Positions 1 to 5,509 of a DNA stretch of 5,509 nt are shown here, in pieces. This DNA comes from Acidobacteriota bacterium (GTDB lineage: Bacteria > Acidobacteriota > Terriglobia > UBA7540): NCBI GenBank assembly GCA_021828225.1, contig JAKASH010000259.1, forward strand, positions 1-5,509, read 5' to 3'. Within the stretch, counting starts at the first letter, position 1, and each line of letters begins with the position of its first letter. The position numbers and the translations under genes were made by a program. The notes beneath the pieces were generated by a model, which saw only the letters and a program-made list of their open reading frames with translations, did no database searches and had not been told where the DNA came from.

Positions 1-2
1 AT

Positions 3-65
3 CTCGTCGAGGGGGGCAGTACGGCCCGCCTTTACCTCGGTCGAAACTGGATCGAACTCAAGTAA
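3..65 (+). CDS. possible C-terminal end of an upstream gene (partial)
   Basis: In the third forward frame the window opens with 20 sense codons ending in TAA at 63-65. The peptide ends GRNWIELK and mixes charged, aromatic and aliphatic residues in a way that looks like a genuine protein C-terminus. The other two forward frames also stay open for 25-31 codons but read as less protein-like. No domain can be named from so short a piece, and nothing within the window shows the start or product. A GC-rich hairpin about 48 bases after the stop is consistent with a transcript ending here, but it lacks a T-run. The call is tentative and depends on the sequence to the left of the window. Confidence 0.28.
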   Translation, partial: LVEGGSTARLYLGRNWIELK

Positions 66-112
66 GTTACAACTTTTGATTGATCTGCGATTGTGACAGG
101 AAATAAGGTAGG

Positions 113-129
113 CCCTCGTCCCGCGAGGG
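113..129 (+). terminator. GC-rich hairpin, weak terminator candidate
   Basis: CCCTCG at 113-118 pairs perfectly with CGAGGG at 124-129 across a 5-base loop. The stem is strong for its length, but the bases after it are G-rich rather than a T-run, so it is not a canonical intrinsic terminator. It lies about 48 bases downstream of the possible stop at 63-65, which is the only reason to suspect a role in ending that transcript. Confidence 0.2.
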
Positions 130-310
130 GGTTCCCAGGGGTATCTAAGATTGTGTGTGAATTTTTCCGGGACGTGGGCATACCTCGTTCCCATCCTCCA
201 CCATCCCAGACTTTGGCTGTGCAGAAAGCTTGAATTGGTTCTGGCGCAGGAGTCGCTCCATCTGTCCCATCACACCCACTATGAACGCGCCACGGGAATA
301 GCGCCTCGTG

Positions 311-316
311 TATAAT
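311..316 (+). promoter_or_regulatory. perfect TATAAT -10 box candidate upstream of the 498 gene
   Basis: TATAAT matches the sigma-70 type -10 consensus in all six positions and faces the gene that starts at 498. No hexamer resembling TTGACA lies at 15-18 bases upstream. If it is used, transcription would begin near 323 and leave an untranslated leader of about 175 bases. A single perfect hexamer in 430 bases can occur by chance, so the call is weak. Confidence 0.22.
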
Positions 317-497
317 CAGTTGAAGGGACAAGACCGAGAACAGCCGGGCTGAGGCAGGTTAGAAAATCGGAACCAACTGTAAGAGATCGGCAGGTGTCCG
401 GGCTCAGGTGGGAGGGAGCATTTGAGCAACTTTTTACCTGAAATCGTCTTCTACATTAGTAAGACACAATGGAATTGATGCGGGATTGGTGTAAGGC

Positions 498-1826
498 ATG
501 TACGACAAGGAAGCCCAACGGACGAAACCCTATAGCAAGTCAGTAGTTGTTCTATTGGTGCTGGCGGGCTTCTTTGTGCTGCCGCTGTGGGGGGCACAGC
601 CTCTAAGTAAAGACGACATTACCCTTCTGCTGATCGGTGGCGCTTCCGAGGCGAAGATGGTCAAGCTGGTCGAGGGAAGGGGTGTAGACTTCCAATTGAC
701 GCCGGACCTCATTCAGGAGTTCCACAAGGACGGAGCTTCTCAGGCGCTGATTGATGCCATTATTAAGAGCAATCGTAAAAGTGCGGCAGCGAGTGTCAGC
801 CCCGTAACAGAATCGCCCAGCAGTGTATCAAGCTCCGACTCGGGAATAAGTCCCCAACTGCCTGGTTCTGGGCCGCAAGTCTCCAACATCTCCAACCCCC
901 CGCCTTCAACTGCTCCAGCTCAGAATTCCGGGTCTTCGCCGGTTGAGCAAAAAATCAACCATGTGATGGCCGGCCTTGCGAACGGTCCCTCCCAGGCTGC
1001 CCAAGGTGACCAGCCCCCACCGTTGTCTTCAAAGTCGGGGAAGGCGAAGGCGGCGCCCGCTGCAAACCTGAGCAATCCCAGTCCCGCGGAGATCCAGAAG
1101 ATTATCCAAGCCTTTGCGGCCAAGGAACTGATGTTCAAGGAGGCTCGGGACAATTACACCTATCGTCAAATCAACAAAATCGAAACCCTGAACACAGATG
1201 ACCAGGTAGATGGTGTCTGGCAGCAGAATTGGGACATTCTGTTTGACAATCAGGGCCGCCGTATCGAGAAGGTCACCTATGCGCCTCCCGGTTCGCTCAA
1301 GGGAGTCATAATGACCGAGCAAGATATGGAGGCTCTGCGCCAAACCCAACCGTTTGTACTCACAACCAACGATCTTGATGAGTACGATATCAAATACCTT
1401 GGCCACGTGCCGTTGGATGAGCTTACAGCCTACGTCTTCCAAGTCCGGCCAAAGAAAATCGAGAAACATCACGAGTACTTTCAGGGTGTTGTTTGGGTCG
1501 ACGACCATGATCTGCAAATCGTCAAGACCGAGGGCCGACAGGTTCCGGAAATAAGAAACAAACACGGCGAAAACCTTTTTCCGAGGTTTAGTACCTGGCG
1601 GCAACAGATCGACGGTAAGTTCTGGTTTCCTACTTTCACAAAGGCGGATGACACCCTTTATTTCCCTACGGGCCCTGTCCATATCGTAGAGATCATTCGC
1701 TACACGGATTACAAGCAGTTCCGGTCGACCTCGGTCATCAAGGCGGTTCAGGCGATCAATCCGAGCAGCCCGAATCAGCCGCCGAACGGTTCTTCTCCTC
1801 CACCCAAATCCCATCCCAAGCAGTGA
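498..1826 (+). CDS. exported modular protein: acidobacterial-type N-terminal domain, Ser/Pro-rich linker, lipoprotein-sorting-like C-terminal domain
   Basis: The gene encodes 442 residues of unknown function, probably exported to the periplasm or cell surface. Residues 1-33 look like a signal peptide: a basic stretch (R8, K10, K14), a hydrophobic core at 16-30, and cleavage possible near the WGA at 31-33. Residues 36-93 form a small helical domain with GG at 47-48, LVEGRGVDF at 57-65 and GA...LIDAI at 79-88, a pattern I associate with Acidobacteria. Residues 95-193 are a low-complexity Ser/Pro/Gln/Asn linker that is probably disordered. Residues 194-415 are a beta-rich domain with repeated aromatic strands (WQQNWDILFD, GVVWVDDHDLQIVKTEGR, FWFPTF). 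This resembles LolA/lipoprotein-sorting-like folds, but I infer that from the pattern only. The last 22 residues are again Pro/Ser-rich. The ATG is chosen because it gives an intact signal peptide; TAAGG lies only one base before it, so the ribosome binding site is not convincing. trmJ follows after 44 bases, but with its own promoter-like sequence. Confidence 0.85.
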   Translation: MYDKEAQRTKPYSKSVVVLLVLAGFFVLPLWGAQPLSKDDITLLLIGGASEAKMVKLVEGRGVDFQLTPDLIQEFHKDGASQALIDAIIKSNRKSAAASVSPVTESPSSVSSSDSGISPQLPGSGPQVSNISNPPPSTAPAQNSGSSPVEQKINHVMAGLANGPSQAAQGDQPPPLSSKSGKAKAAPAANLSNPSPAEIQKIIQAFAAKELMFKEARDNYTYRQINKIETLNTDDQVDGVWQQNWDILFDNQGRRIEKVTYAPPGSLKGVIMTEQDMEALRQTQPFVLTTNDLDEYDIKYLGHVPLDELTAYVFQVRPKKIEKHHEYFQGVVWVDDHDLQIVKTEGRQVPEIRNKHGENLFPRFSTWRQQIDGKFWFPTFTKADDTLYFPTGPVHIVEIIRYTDYKQFRSTSVIKAVQAINPSSPNQPPNGSSPPPKSHPKQ

Positions 1827-1835
1827 ATTCGTCCG

Positions 1836-1863
1836 TTGGGGTGGACCTGTCTGCTGATAAAAT
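1836..1863 (+). promoter_or_regulatory. extended -10 promoter candidate for trmJ
   Basis: TTGGGG at 1836-1841 could act as a -35 element and is followed, after 16 bases, by TAAAAT at 1858-1863. The TGA just before TAAAAT supplies the TGn of an extended -10. Transcription would begin around 1870-1871, which is at or next to the trmJ ATG, so the transcript would have essentially no leader. There is also no Shine-Dalgarno-like sequence before that ATG, which fits. The -35 match is only three of six. Confidence 0.38.
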
Positions 1864-1870
1864 CTAGTCC

Positions 1871-2608
1871 ATGAAAATTTCTGGTGTGAGCTGGCGAATC
1901 GTGTTGGTTCGACCGCGCAATCCCCTCAATATTGGCGCTGCCGCGCGCGCAATGGCTAACTTTGGTTTCGATGATCTGGTCGTGGTAGCGCCGTTCGATC
2001 CTGTCTGGCGGGAAGCCCGTTCTGCGGTCGGCGCTGGCGCCGTGCTCGAGTCTGCGCGTGCAGTCGACCATCTTCCGGAGGCTATTGGCGATTGCACTTT
2101 TGTAGTCGGTACGACAACCGGCTCCAGAAGGAATCTGGATCGTAATCCGGTTTCCCTCACCGAGCTGACAACAACGTGGAGCAAGCTCCCCTCCCATTCA
2201 CGCGCGGCCGTCTTGCTTGGTTCTGAAAAGACAGGCCTGTTGAACGACCATCTGAGCTATTGCCACCTGCTTGTGCGAATCCCCACGACGGCGCGTTGTC
2301 CTTCGATGAACCTCGGACAGGCGGTTGCCGTTTGTTGCTATGAGCTGTCACGTTCCGGGGGATTTCCCCGCTCCGCGACGACAGGCCACGTGCACTCTTC
2401 TTTACCGGCAAACGTGCAGTCGCTCGACCATGTGCTCGACAGGGCTGCAACCGTCCTGGATCTTGCAGGGTATTTCAAGCCCAAGGGAAAGCACGCGCAA
2501 CTTCTGAAGTTGCGCCGATTGATACTCGACGCAGGTCTGAGCAACCACGATGTGAGGGTGTTGGGCGGCATTCTGGCCCAGATTGAGTGGAAAATGAAGT
2601 CCGGATAA
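1871..2608 (+). CDS. trmJ: tRNA (cytidine/uridine-32-2'-O)-methyltransferase TrmJ
   Basis: This 245-residue protein belongs to the TrmH/SpoU branch of the SPOUT methyltransferases, cytoplasmic enzymes with a trefoil knot that use S-adenosylmethionine to methylate ribose 2'-hydroxyls. All three family motifs are visible. Motif 1 is RPRNPLNIGAAARAMANFG at 14-32, with the Asn and the catalytic-type Arg of the family. Motif 2 is LLGSEKTGLLN at 115-125, matching the GxExxGL pattern. Motif 3 is IPTTARCPSMNLGQAVAV at 137-154, which forms the knot. A helical extension at about 183-243 (KLRRLILDAGLS...VLGGILAQIEW) is typical of TrmJ and absent from the shorter TrmL, which is why TrmJ is preferred; TrmJ modifies position 32 in the tRNA anticodon loop. 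The length fits the family. The ATG lacks an upstream Shine-Dalgarno sequence. The exact nucleotide specificity (C, U or both) cannot be read from sequence. The gene is convergent with the radical SAM gene, 40 bases away. Confidence 0.88.
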   Translation: MKISGVSWRIVLVRPRNPLNIGAAARAMANFGFDDLVVVAPFDPVWREARSAVGAGAVLESARAVDHLPEAIGDCTFVVGTTTGSRRNLDRNPVSLTELTTTWSKLPSHSRAAVLLGSEKTGLLNDHLSYCHLLVRIPTTARCPSMNLGQAVAVCCYELSRSGGFPRSATTGHVHSSLPANVQSLDHVLDRAATVLDLAGYFKPKGKHAQLLKLRRLILDAGLSNHDVRVLGGILAQIEWKMKSG

Positions 2609-2616
2609 ACATCCGG
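2601..2616. terminator. hairpin between convergent genes, possible bidirectional terminator
   Basis: CCGGAT at 2601-2606 and ATCCGG at 2611-2616 form a perfect six-pair stem with an AAAC loop, overlapping the trmJ stop codon. Further TCCGG or TCTGG copies follow at 2625-2629 and 2636-2640, so alternative pairings are possible. The plus strand has no T-run directly after the stem, while a modest T-rich stretch (ATTTTCC) follows it on the minus strand. Its position between convergent stops supports a role in ending transcription, but it is not a canonical intrinsic terminator. Confidence 0.28.
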
Positions 2617-2648
2617 CATGAACGTCCGGCTGCCGTCTGGATCCAGTC

Positions 2649-3686
2649 CTAATTTTCCCGAATCGTCGGCTGAAGTTCCACTACAGGCGCCAGGGGTTCC
2701 GGCTCTTCGAAAGCAGGGCGCGTTTGAGGGTCGCGCCAGTTGTCGAGCAGGGCGACGTGTTGCACGCAGGTAATCGTGCAGCGCGGGGCGCAGGACTTGC
2801 GGGTGTAATACTCGTGATGAAGGTGCTGCAGAGTGTACTTCTCCAAAGGGATTGCGGGGTAGCCGCGCTGCTGCGAGCAGTAATGCACCAGGCCATCCTC
2901 GCAGACGTAGAGGTAGCGGCTTCCGGCCCGGCAACGCCACTCGCGTGGCTTTCCCCTGGCAACGTATTCCTGAAAGCGGTTGAACCGTGAATACGAGCGT
3001 TTGCCCCAGCTCATAATGGTACTGAAGATCTCCTGCTGCCGGGGATTGAGCGGGCGGAGTTGACCCTCATGGTCATGAAGGACGCCGACCGTCGAGGTGA
3101 AACCCAGTTCCAGCGCGCGCCGTGCAACGGTCAATGCGTCTTCGGGATTGCGGACGGCACTGCCTAGAACCGAATTGATATTGACCTGGAAAATTGCGTA
3201 ACGTGCCAGCAGCTGCAGCTTCTGGTCGAGTACCTTGAGACTTTTCTTTGAAACTTCATCGGGCTTGACGTTGTCGATGCTGATTTGAAGATGTTCGAGT
3301 CCTGCATTGTTCAAAGACTGGATGCGAGACTGCGTGAGGAGGTAGCCATTGGTGATCATGCCTGCAATCATGCCGCGAACCCGAATATGCCGGATGATAT
3401 CCTCGAGTTGGGGATGGAGCAGTGGCTCCCCGCCGCTGATTGTGATGATGCTCGTCCCCAAATCGGCCAGCCGGTCAAGGCGACCAAACATCGTTTCAAG
3501 AGGCAGCGGTTTAGAAAAGTTGTCGTACTCGTTGCAGTAAGCGCACGAGAGGTTACAGCGACGGATGGGGATGATGTGTGCAAGAACAGGATGATGTGGA
3601 GAGAGGAGGGCTTTCGCAATCATGCGCAGTTCGCGCATGCGGGTATGAATAAATCGGACCTTTCGCCTTAGTAAAGTTCTACTCAT
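2649..3686 (-). CDS. radical SAM protein with SPASM/twitch-like auxiliary cysteines, substrate unknown
   Basis: This 345-residue protein is a radical SAM enzyme. Its CxxxCxxC motif is C44-C48-C51 ([10 protein letters not shown]), which binds the 4Fe-4S cluster that cleaves S-adenosylmethionine. The barrel carries GGEP at 85-88, TNGY at 112-115 and SID at 136-138. After the barrel there are more cysteines: C252, then twelve residues, G265, four residues and C270, matching the first half of the SPASM pattern (CX9-15GX4C). A cluster C299-C303-C307 (CX3CX3C) follows, and C262 is extra. This suggests at least one auxiliary Fe-S cluster, as in enzymes that modify peptides or proteins, although the second half departs from the full SPASM spacing. 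The tail after about residue 325 is Pro/Glu-rich. The ATG at 3686 directly follows an in-frame GTG at 3689; neither has a clear Shine-Dalgarno sequence. No substrate gene is evident apart from a doubtful small ORF just upstream. The protein lies downstream of the Lol-type cluster on the same strand but 262 bases away, so it is probably transcribed separately. Confidence 0.88.
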   Translation of the reverse strand: MSRTLLRRKVRFIHTRMRELRMIAKALLSPHHPVLAHIIPIRRCNLSCAYCNEYDNFSKPLPLETMFGRLDRLADLGTSIITISGGEPLLHPQLEDIIRHIRVRGMIAGMITNGYLLTQSRIQSLNNAGLEHLQISIDNVKPDEVSKKSLKVLDQKLQLLARYAIFQVNINSVLGSAVRNPEDALTVARRALELGFTSTVGVLHDHEGQLRPLNPRQQEIFSTIMSWGKRSYSRFNRFQEYVARGKPREWRCRAGSRYLYVCEDGLVHYCSQQRGYPAIPLEKYTLQHLHHEYYTRKSCAPRCTITCVQHVALLDNWRDPQTRPAFEEPEPLAPVVELQPTIREN

Positions 3687-3801
3687 CACGATCAGACGTC
3701 AGAACGCCACTCAAAAACTGGCCCTTCGACTCCCAACAAGCCCCCTCGGATACGCCCCATGGCGCTCCCGATCGATAAACGAACACCTTATCCCCCATGG
3801 A

Positions 3802-3807
3802 ATTATA
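3802..3807 (-). promoter_or_regulatory. TATAAT -10 box candidate for the radical SAM gene
   Basis: Read on the minus strand, positions 3807 to 3802 are TATAAT, a perfect -10 match, inside an AT-rich pocket that stands out from the surrounding sequence. The best -35 candidate is TTGTTT at 3828-3823, with a short 15-base spacer and only three of six matches. Transcription would begin near 3795 and give a leader of about 105 bases before the radical SAM start. It lies in the gap after the LolA-like gene, which supports separate transcription of the two genes. Confidence 0.33.
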
Positions 3808-3948
3808 CATATACGACAAGGGAAACAAATCTGCAACTAATTCAGCCTAAAGTGTTGAAACAGCCGGTCGAACCGTCATATTTGGCCTTGAATTGGAGGG
3901 ATGAATTTGCAGGGAGAGAAGATCTCAGCCGCCCTGCCAGCCGAGTTG

Positions 3949-4665
3949 CTACGGGACTTTAACTCGCCTTACGTCTTTCGCTGCATGGATTCGGAAGGTA
4001 GACGAGGGCAAGTTGCGATTGACCTCGACGGAACTGTAACGGGCGACCGCGTAATCGCCATCCGGTTCATAAAACTTCTGTTGCACGGGTAGCCAGGACT
4101 CCTCGCTGATCCAAAGCTCAACTTTCGCGAGTTGTGCTGCGACTCCCTTTTTTAGAGGAGTCAGTTCCAGAACGGCGGTCCTGTCGCCGCCTAACTGCTC
4201 TTCTCTCAGGTACTTCACCTCATAGACTTTCTGTATCTCTTTGGAGTCAGTCCCAAATCCCAGTAACAAGAACTGTTGAACAAGGGAAGAGTGCTTGCTG
4301 AGGTCATATTCTGCGATCTGGTTGATCAAAGGCTGATATATTTCTGCCTTATCTTTCTTGAACAGGATAACTTTAGCTGCCGGCTCTTTAAAATCAATCA
4401 GGACATCTGGAGACTTCGCATTTCGAAAATATATTTTCCCGGTTTCTGTCGAGTGGTCATTTACGATGACGGTTACTTTAGTGTAATCAAGGTTAGCAGA
4501 AAGTGTTTTGAGGTGCTTTGCACTTTCGTTCATGTGCGAAAGAACCTTGTCGAGGTCCAGGAGACCTTTCTTGCTTGCCCCTAAACCCGGTAGAGCCGTT
4601 GCCACCAGCAGAAAAATGCCCACCACAAGGCCAGCGCTCTTTGATCTGTACCAATGCTCTGTCAT
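3949..4665 (-). CDS. LolA-like outer-membrane lipoprotein carrier
   Basis: The protein has 238 residues from the ATG at 4665 and looks like a periplasmic lipoprotein chaperone of the LolA family. In that family a curved beta-sheet with a hydrophobic cavity accepts lipoproteins released by an inner-membrane ABC transporter and passes them to the outer membrane. A signal peptide covers about residues 1-30: basic residues at R7 and K9, a hydrophobic core (GLVVGIFLLVATALP), and cleavage possible after LGA. The mature part begins with the helix LLDLDKVLSHMNESAKHLKTL, then strands typical of the family: ETGKIYFRNAKSPDVLIDF, the KKDKAEIYQPLINQIAEYDL stretch, and ELWISEESWLPVQQKFYEPDG. An in-frame TTG at 4671 would add two residues; ATG is preferred, with AGGG about ten bases upstream. 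It lies 52 bases downstream of the anchored protein and on the same strand as the ABC ATPase, which supports a lipoprotein-transport role. Non-proteobacterial LolA-like proteins are divergent, so a related carrier role for another lipid-linked cargo is possible. Confidence 0.8.
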   Translation of the reverse strand: MTEHWYRSKSAGLVVGIFLLVATALPGLGASKKGLLDLDKVLSHMNESAKHLKTLSANLDYTKVTVIVNDHSTETGKIYFRNAKSPDVLIDFKEPAAKVILFKKDKAEIYQPLINQIAEYDLSKHSSLVQQFLLLGFGTDSKEIQKVYEVKYLREEQLGGDRTAVLELTPLKKGVAAQLAKVELWISEESWLPVQQKFYEPDGDYAVARYSSVEVNRNLPSSTFRIHAAKDVRRVKVP

Positions 4666-4717
4666 GCCCAAACGACCCTGCAGATCTGATTCCCCTTCCT
4701 ACGTATGAGATACTTTG

Positions 4718-5179
4718 TCAGCGTCCCACCTCTACCGTATAGCCCAGGATCACGTCGCCCTTTCCGAGGATCGGCTTAACCGATTTTATGACAAAGGGTG
4801 GCTTAACGCGTTGAAGGAGTAACTGGTGAAAAGCCTCCTCAGGAGGAACCTCCCCGAGGGAGTCCACAAGCCGTGCATCCAACTGATAGATCCATGTCCT
4901 GTCAGTGTGGCTGACTTCGACGATACCCTGGACATGTCGCAAGTCACTAAGTTGCAGGCGAGGCCGATCGTGGAACCAACGGGCTGGCGTGAGGAAGATG
5001 AAGGCCAGGATCAAAACAACGATGATGTCATACTGCCAGCTTCCTCGCTCGTAGGACCAGAAGATCGCCCGCTTTGTGACCAATATAATCTTGGGCCACA
5101 AGCCGGAATTTGTGCGACCCTCTGCCCGGTGTCGCGGGCGGGAAGCGGTTGGTTTGCGGAATTCGATGCTTGGCGCCAT
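4718..5179 (-). CDS. single-pass membrane-anchored protein between ABC ATPase and LolA-like genes, function unknown
   Basis: I do not recognise a named family. From the ATG at 5179 the product has 153 residues. Residues 1-37 are strongly basic (RKP, RPRHR, KR). They are followed by an aromatic juxtamembrane stretch (AIFWSYERGSWQYD, 38-51) and one hydrophobic segment at about 52-64, bounded by ARWFHDRP. The remaining 85 or so residues are soluble, with alternating strand-like and helical stretches and a final KPILGKGDVILGYTVEVGR. The positive N-terminus predicts cytoplasm-in, periplasm-out, placing the C-terminal domain where LolA works. The start is uncertain: an in-frame TTG at 5224 overlaps the ATPase stop as TTGA and would add 15 residues including a hydrophobic stretch. 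The ATG is preferred because AGGTG precedes it closely and because the topology is then simple. The gene sits in a compact same-strand cluster, 41 bases after the ATPase and 52 before the LolA-like gene, so a role as an accessory factor in lipoprotein export is a reasonable inference. Confidence 0.72.
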   Translation of the reverse strand: MAPSIEFRKPTASRPRHRAEGRTNSGLWPKIILVTKRAIFWSYERGSWQYDIIVVLILAFIFLTPARWFHDRPRLQLSDLRHVQGIVEVSHTDRTWIYQLDARLVDSLGEVPPEEAFHQLLLQRVKPPFVIKSVKPILGKGDVILGYTVEVGR

Positions 5180-5220
5180 ACACCTGCAAGTGAGCAAAAT
5201 AACAGCAAGTAAGAGAGGGA

Positions 5221-5509
5221 TCAATCAGAAATGATTCGCCCATCACGCATTCGAACAATCCGGTCGGCAACGGAAGCAGCCTCAGGATTGTGGGTGATCA
5301 TCACAATCGTCTGACGAAAGTCCCGGTTCAAAGCTCGCAGCATGTTCAACACAACCTGAGAGTTCTCGCTATCCAGATTGCCGGTGGGTTCGTCAGCAAG
5401 CAGAAGTTTCGGTTCGCAGATGACTGCGCGCGCAATGGCCACCCGCTGCTGCTCGCCACCTGAAAGGGCATAAGGCTTGCGGTTGAGTTTGTCCTTGATC
5501 CCCAGCATT
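5221..5509 (-). CDS. ABC transporter ATP-binding protein, LolD/MacB type (partial, 5' end outside window)
   Basis: Only the C-terminal part of the ATPase is present, about 96 codons; the Walker A half lies beyond the right edge. Visible motifs, counted from the first Met in the window, are the ABC signature [14 protein letters not shown] at 15-28, Walker [13 protein letters not shown] at 35-46 with the catalytic Glu at 40 and the D-loop, and the switch His at 73 in ITHN. The [10 protein letters not shown] wording and the short end right after MRDGRI are typical of the LolD/MacB/FtsE group, in which the ATPase drives extraction or mechanotransmission rather than substrate passage through a pore. 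The LolA-like gene downstream on the same strand favours LolD, which releases lipoproteins from the inner membrane with LolC/LolE permeases. No permease lies in the window, so MacB-type export cannot be excluded. The stop TGA at 5221-5223 overlaps a possible TTG start of the next gene. Confidence 0.88.
   Translation of the reverse strand, partial: MLGIKDKLNRKPYALSGGEQQRVAIARAVICEPKLLLADEPTGNLDSENSQVVLNMLRALNRDFRQTIVMITHNPEAASVADRIVRMRDGRIISD

Larger units (their letters stand above)
66..497. other. intergenic region without a convincing gene
   Basis: This 432-base stretch separates the possible gene end at 65 from the ATG at 498. The only long open frame in it is a 99-codon minus-strand frame with a TTG start, no visible ribosome binding site and no recognisable domain, so it is not called. 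Two small elements are visible: a GC-rich hairpin at 113-129 and a perfect TATAAT at 311-316 on the plus strand. I see no tRNA, no tandem repeat and no recognisable riboswitch core. The region most likely holds the promoter and leader of the 498-1826 gene. Confidence 0.55.

Noticed and set aside
32..331. 99-codon minus-strand ORF in the left intergenic region
   Set aside because: It begins with TTG, has no visible ribosome binding site, signal or domain, and crosses the possible stop and hairpin of the left-edge gene. The length is within chance for this composition.
1029..1814. 261-codon ORF antisense to the 498 gene
   Set aside because: It lies wholly opposite a gene with a clear signal peptide and domain layout; the translation is Arg/Leu/Asp-rich with no recognisable motif, as expected of a codon-phase shadow.
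2637..2646. Ten-base palindrome CTGGATCCAG as an intrinsic terminator
   Set aside because: It has no loop and only a short T-stretch several bases later, so by itself it cannot form a usual terminator hairpin.
2338..2940. 200-codon minus-strand ORF spanning the convergent gap
   Set aside because: It overlaps both the conserved 3' half of trmJ and the cysteine-rich end of the radical SAM gene in another frame, and reads as Arg/Pro/Ala-rich shadow sequence.
3759..3962. 67-codon plus-strand ORF in the gap before the LolA-like gene
   Set aside because: No Shine-Dalgarno sequence precedes the ATG, no domain is visible, and it runs into the 3' end of the LolA-like gene on the opposite strand. It cannot be fully excluded without conservation data.
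4826..5212. 128-codon plus-strand ORF antisense to the anchored protein
   Set aside because: The minus-strand frame has a coherent basic tail, transmembrane segment and soluble domain within a same-strand cluster, whereas this frame shows no such structure.

Overview
The window looks like chromosomal DNA from a Gram-negative (diderm) bacterium of moderate GC, most likely an acidobacterium or a close relative. Two things point there. The protein at 498-1826 has a short N-terminal domain of a type I associate with Acidobacteria (GG...LV..RG.DF...L.....GA...LI.AI). The right-hand side carries a Lol-type lipoprotein transport cluster, which implies an outer membrane. The taxonomic call rests on family resemblance by eye, not on a search. 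I see no mobile element, CRISPR array, rRNA or tRNA, so this reads as core rather than accessory DNA.

Layout from left to right. Positions 1-65 may hold the last 20 codons of a plus-strand gene. Positions 66-497 have no convincing gene, only a GC-rich hairpin and a consensus-like -10 box. The stretch 498-1826 (+) encodes an exported modular protein: signal peptide, small helical domain, long Ser/Pro/Gln-rich linker, then a beta-rich C-terminal domain that may have a LolA/lipoprotein-sorting-like fold. After 44 bases comes trmJ (1871-2608, +), a SPOUT-class tRNA 2'-O-methyltransferase whose promoter-like sequence lies so close to the ATG that the mRNA may be leaderless.

The rest is on the minus strand and converges on trmJ. 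A radical SAM protein with extra SPASM-like cysteines (2649-3686) follows a 262-base gap that contains a minus-strand -10 box and a 39-43 codon ORF overlapping the radical SAM start. To its right, transcribed right to left, is a compact cluster: an ABC ATPase of the LolD/MacB type cut by the window edge (5221-5509), a single-pass membrane-anchored protein of unknown function (4718-5179), and a LolA-like periplasmic carrier (3949-4665).

How they work together: the ATPase, presumably with permeases encoded outside the window, would extract lipoproteins from the inner membrane and LolA would carry them across the periplasm. The anchored protein between them is a good candidate for an undescribed partner in that handover. 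It and the orphan radical SAM enzyme are the most interesting items. trmJ and the radical SAM gene are convergent neighbours, and nothing in the sequence links their functions.
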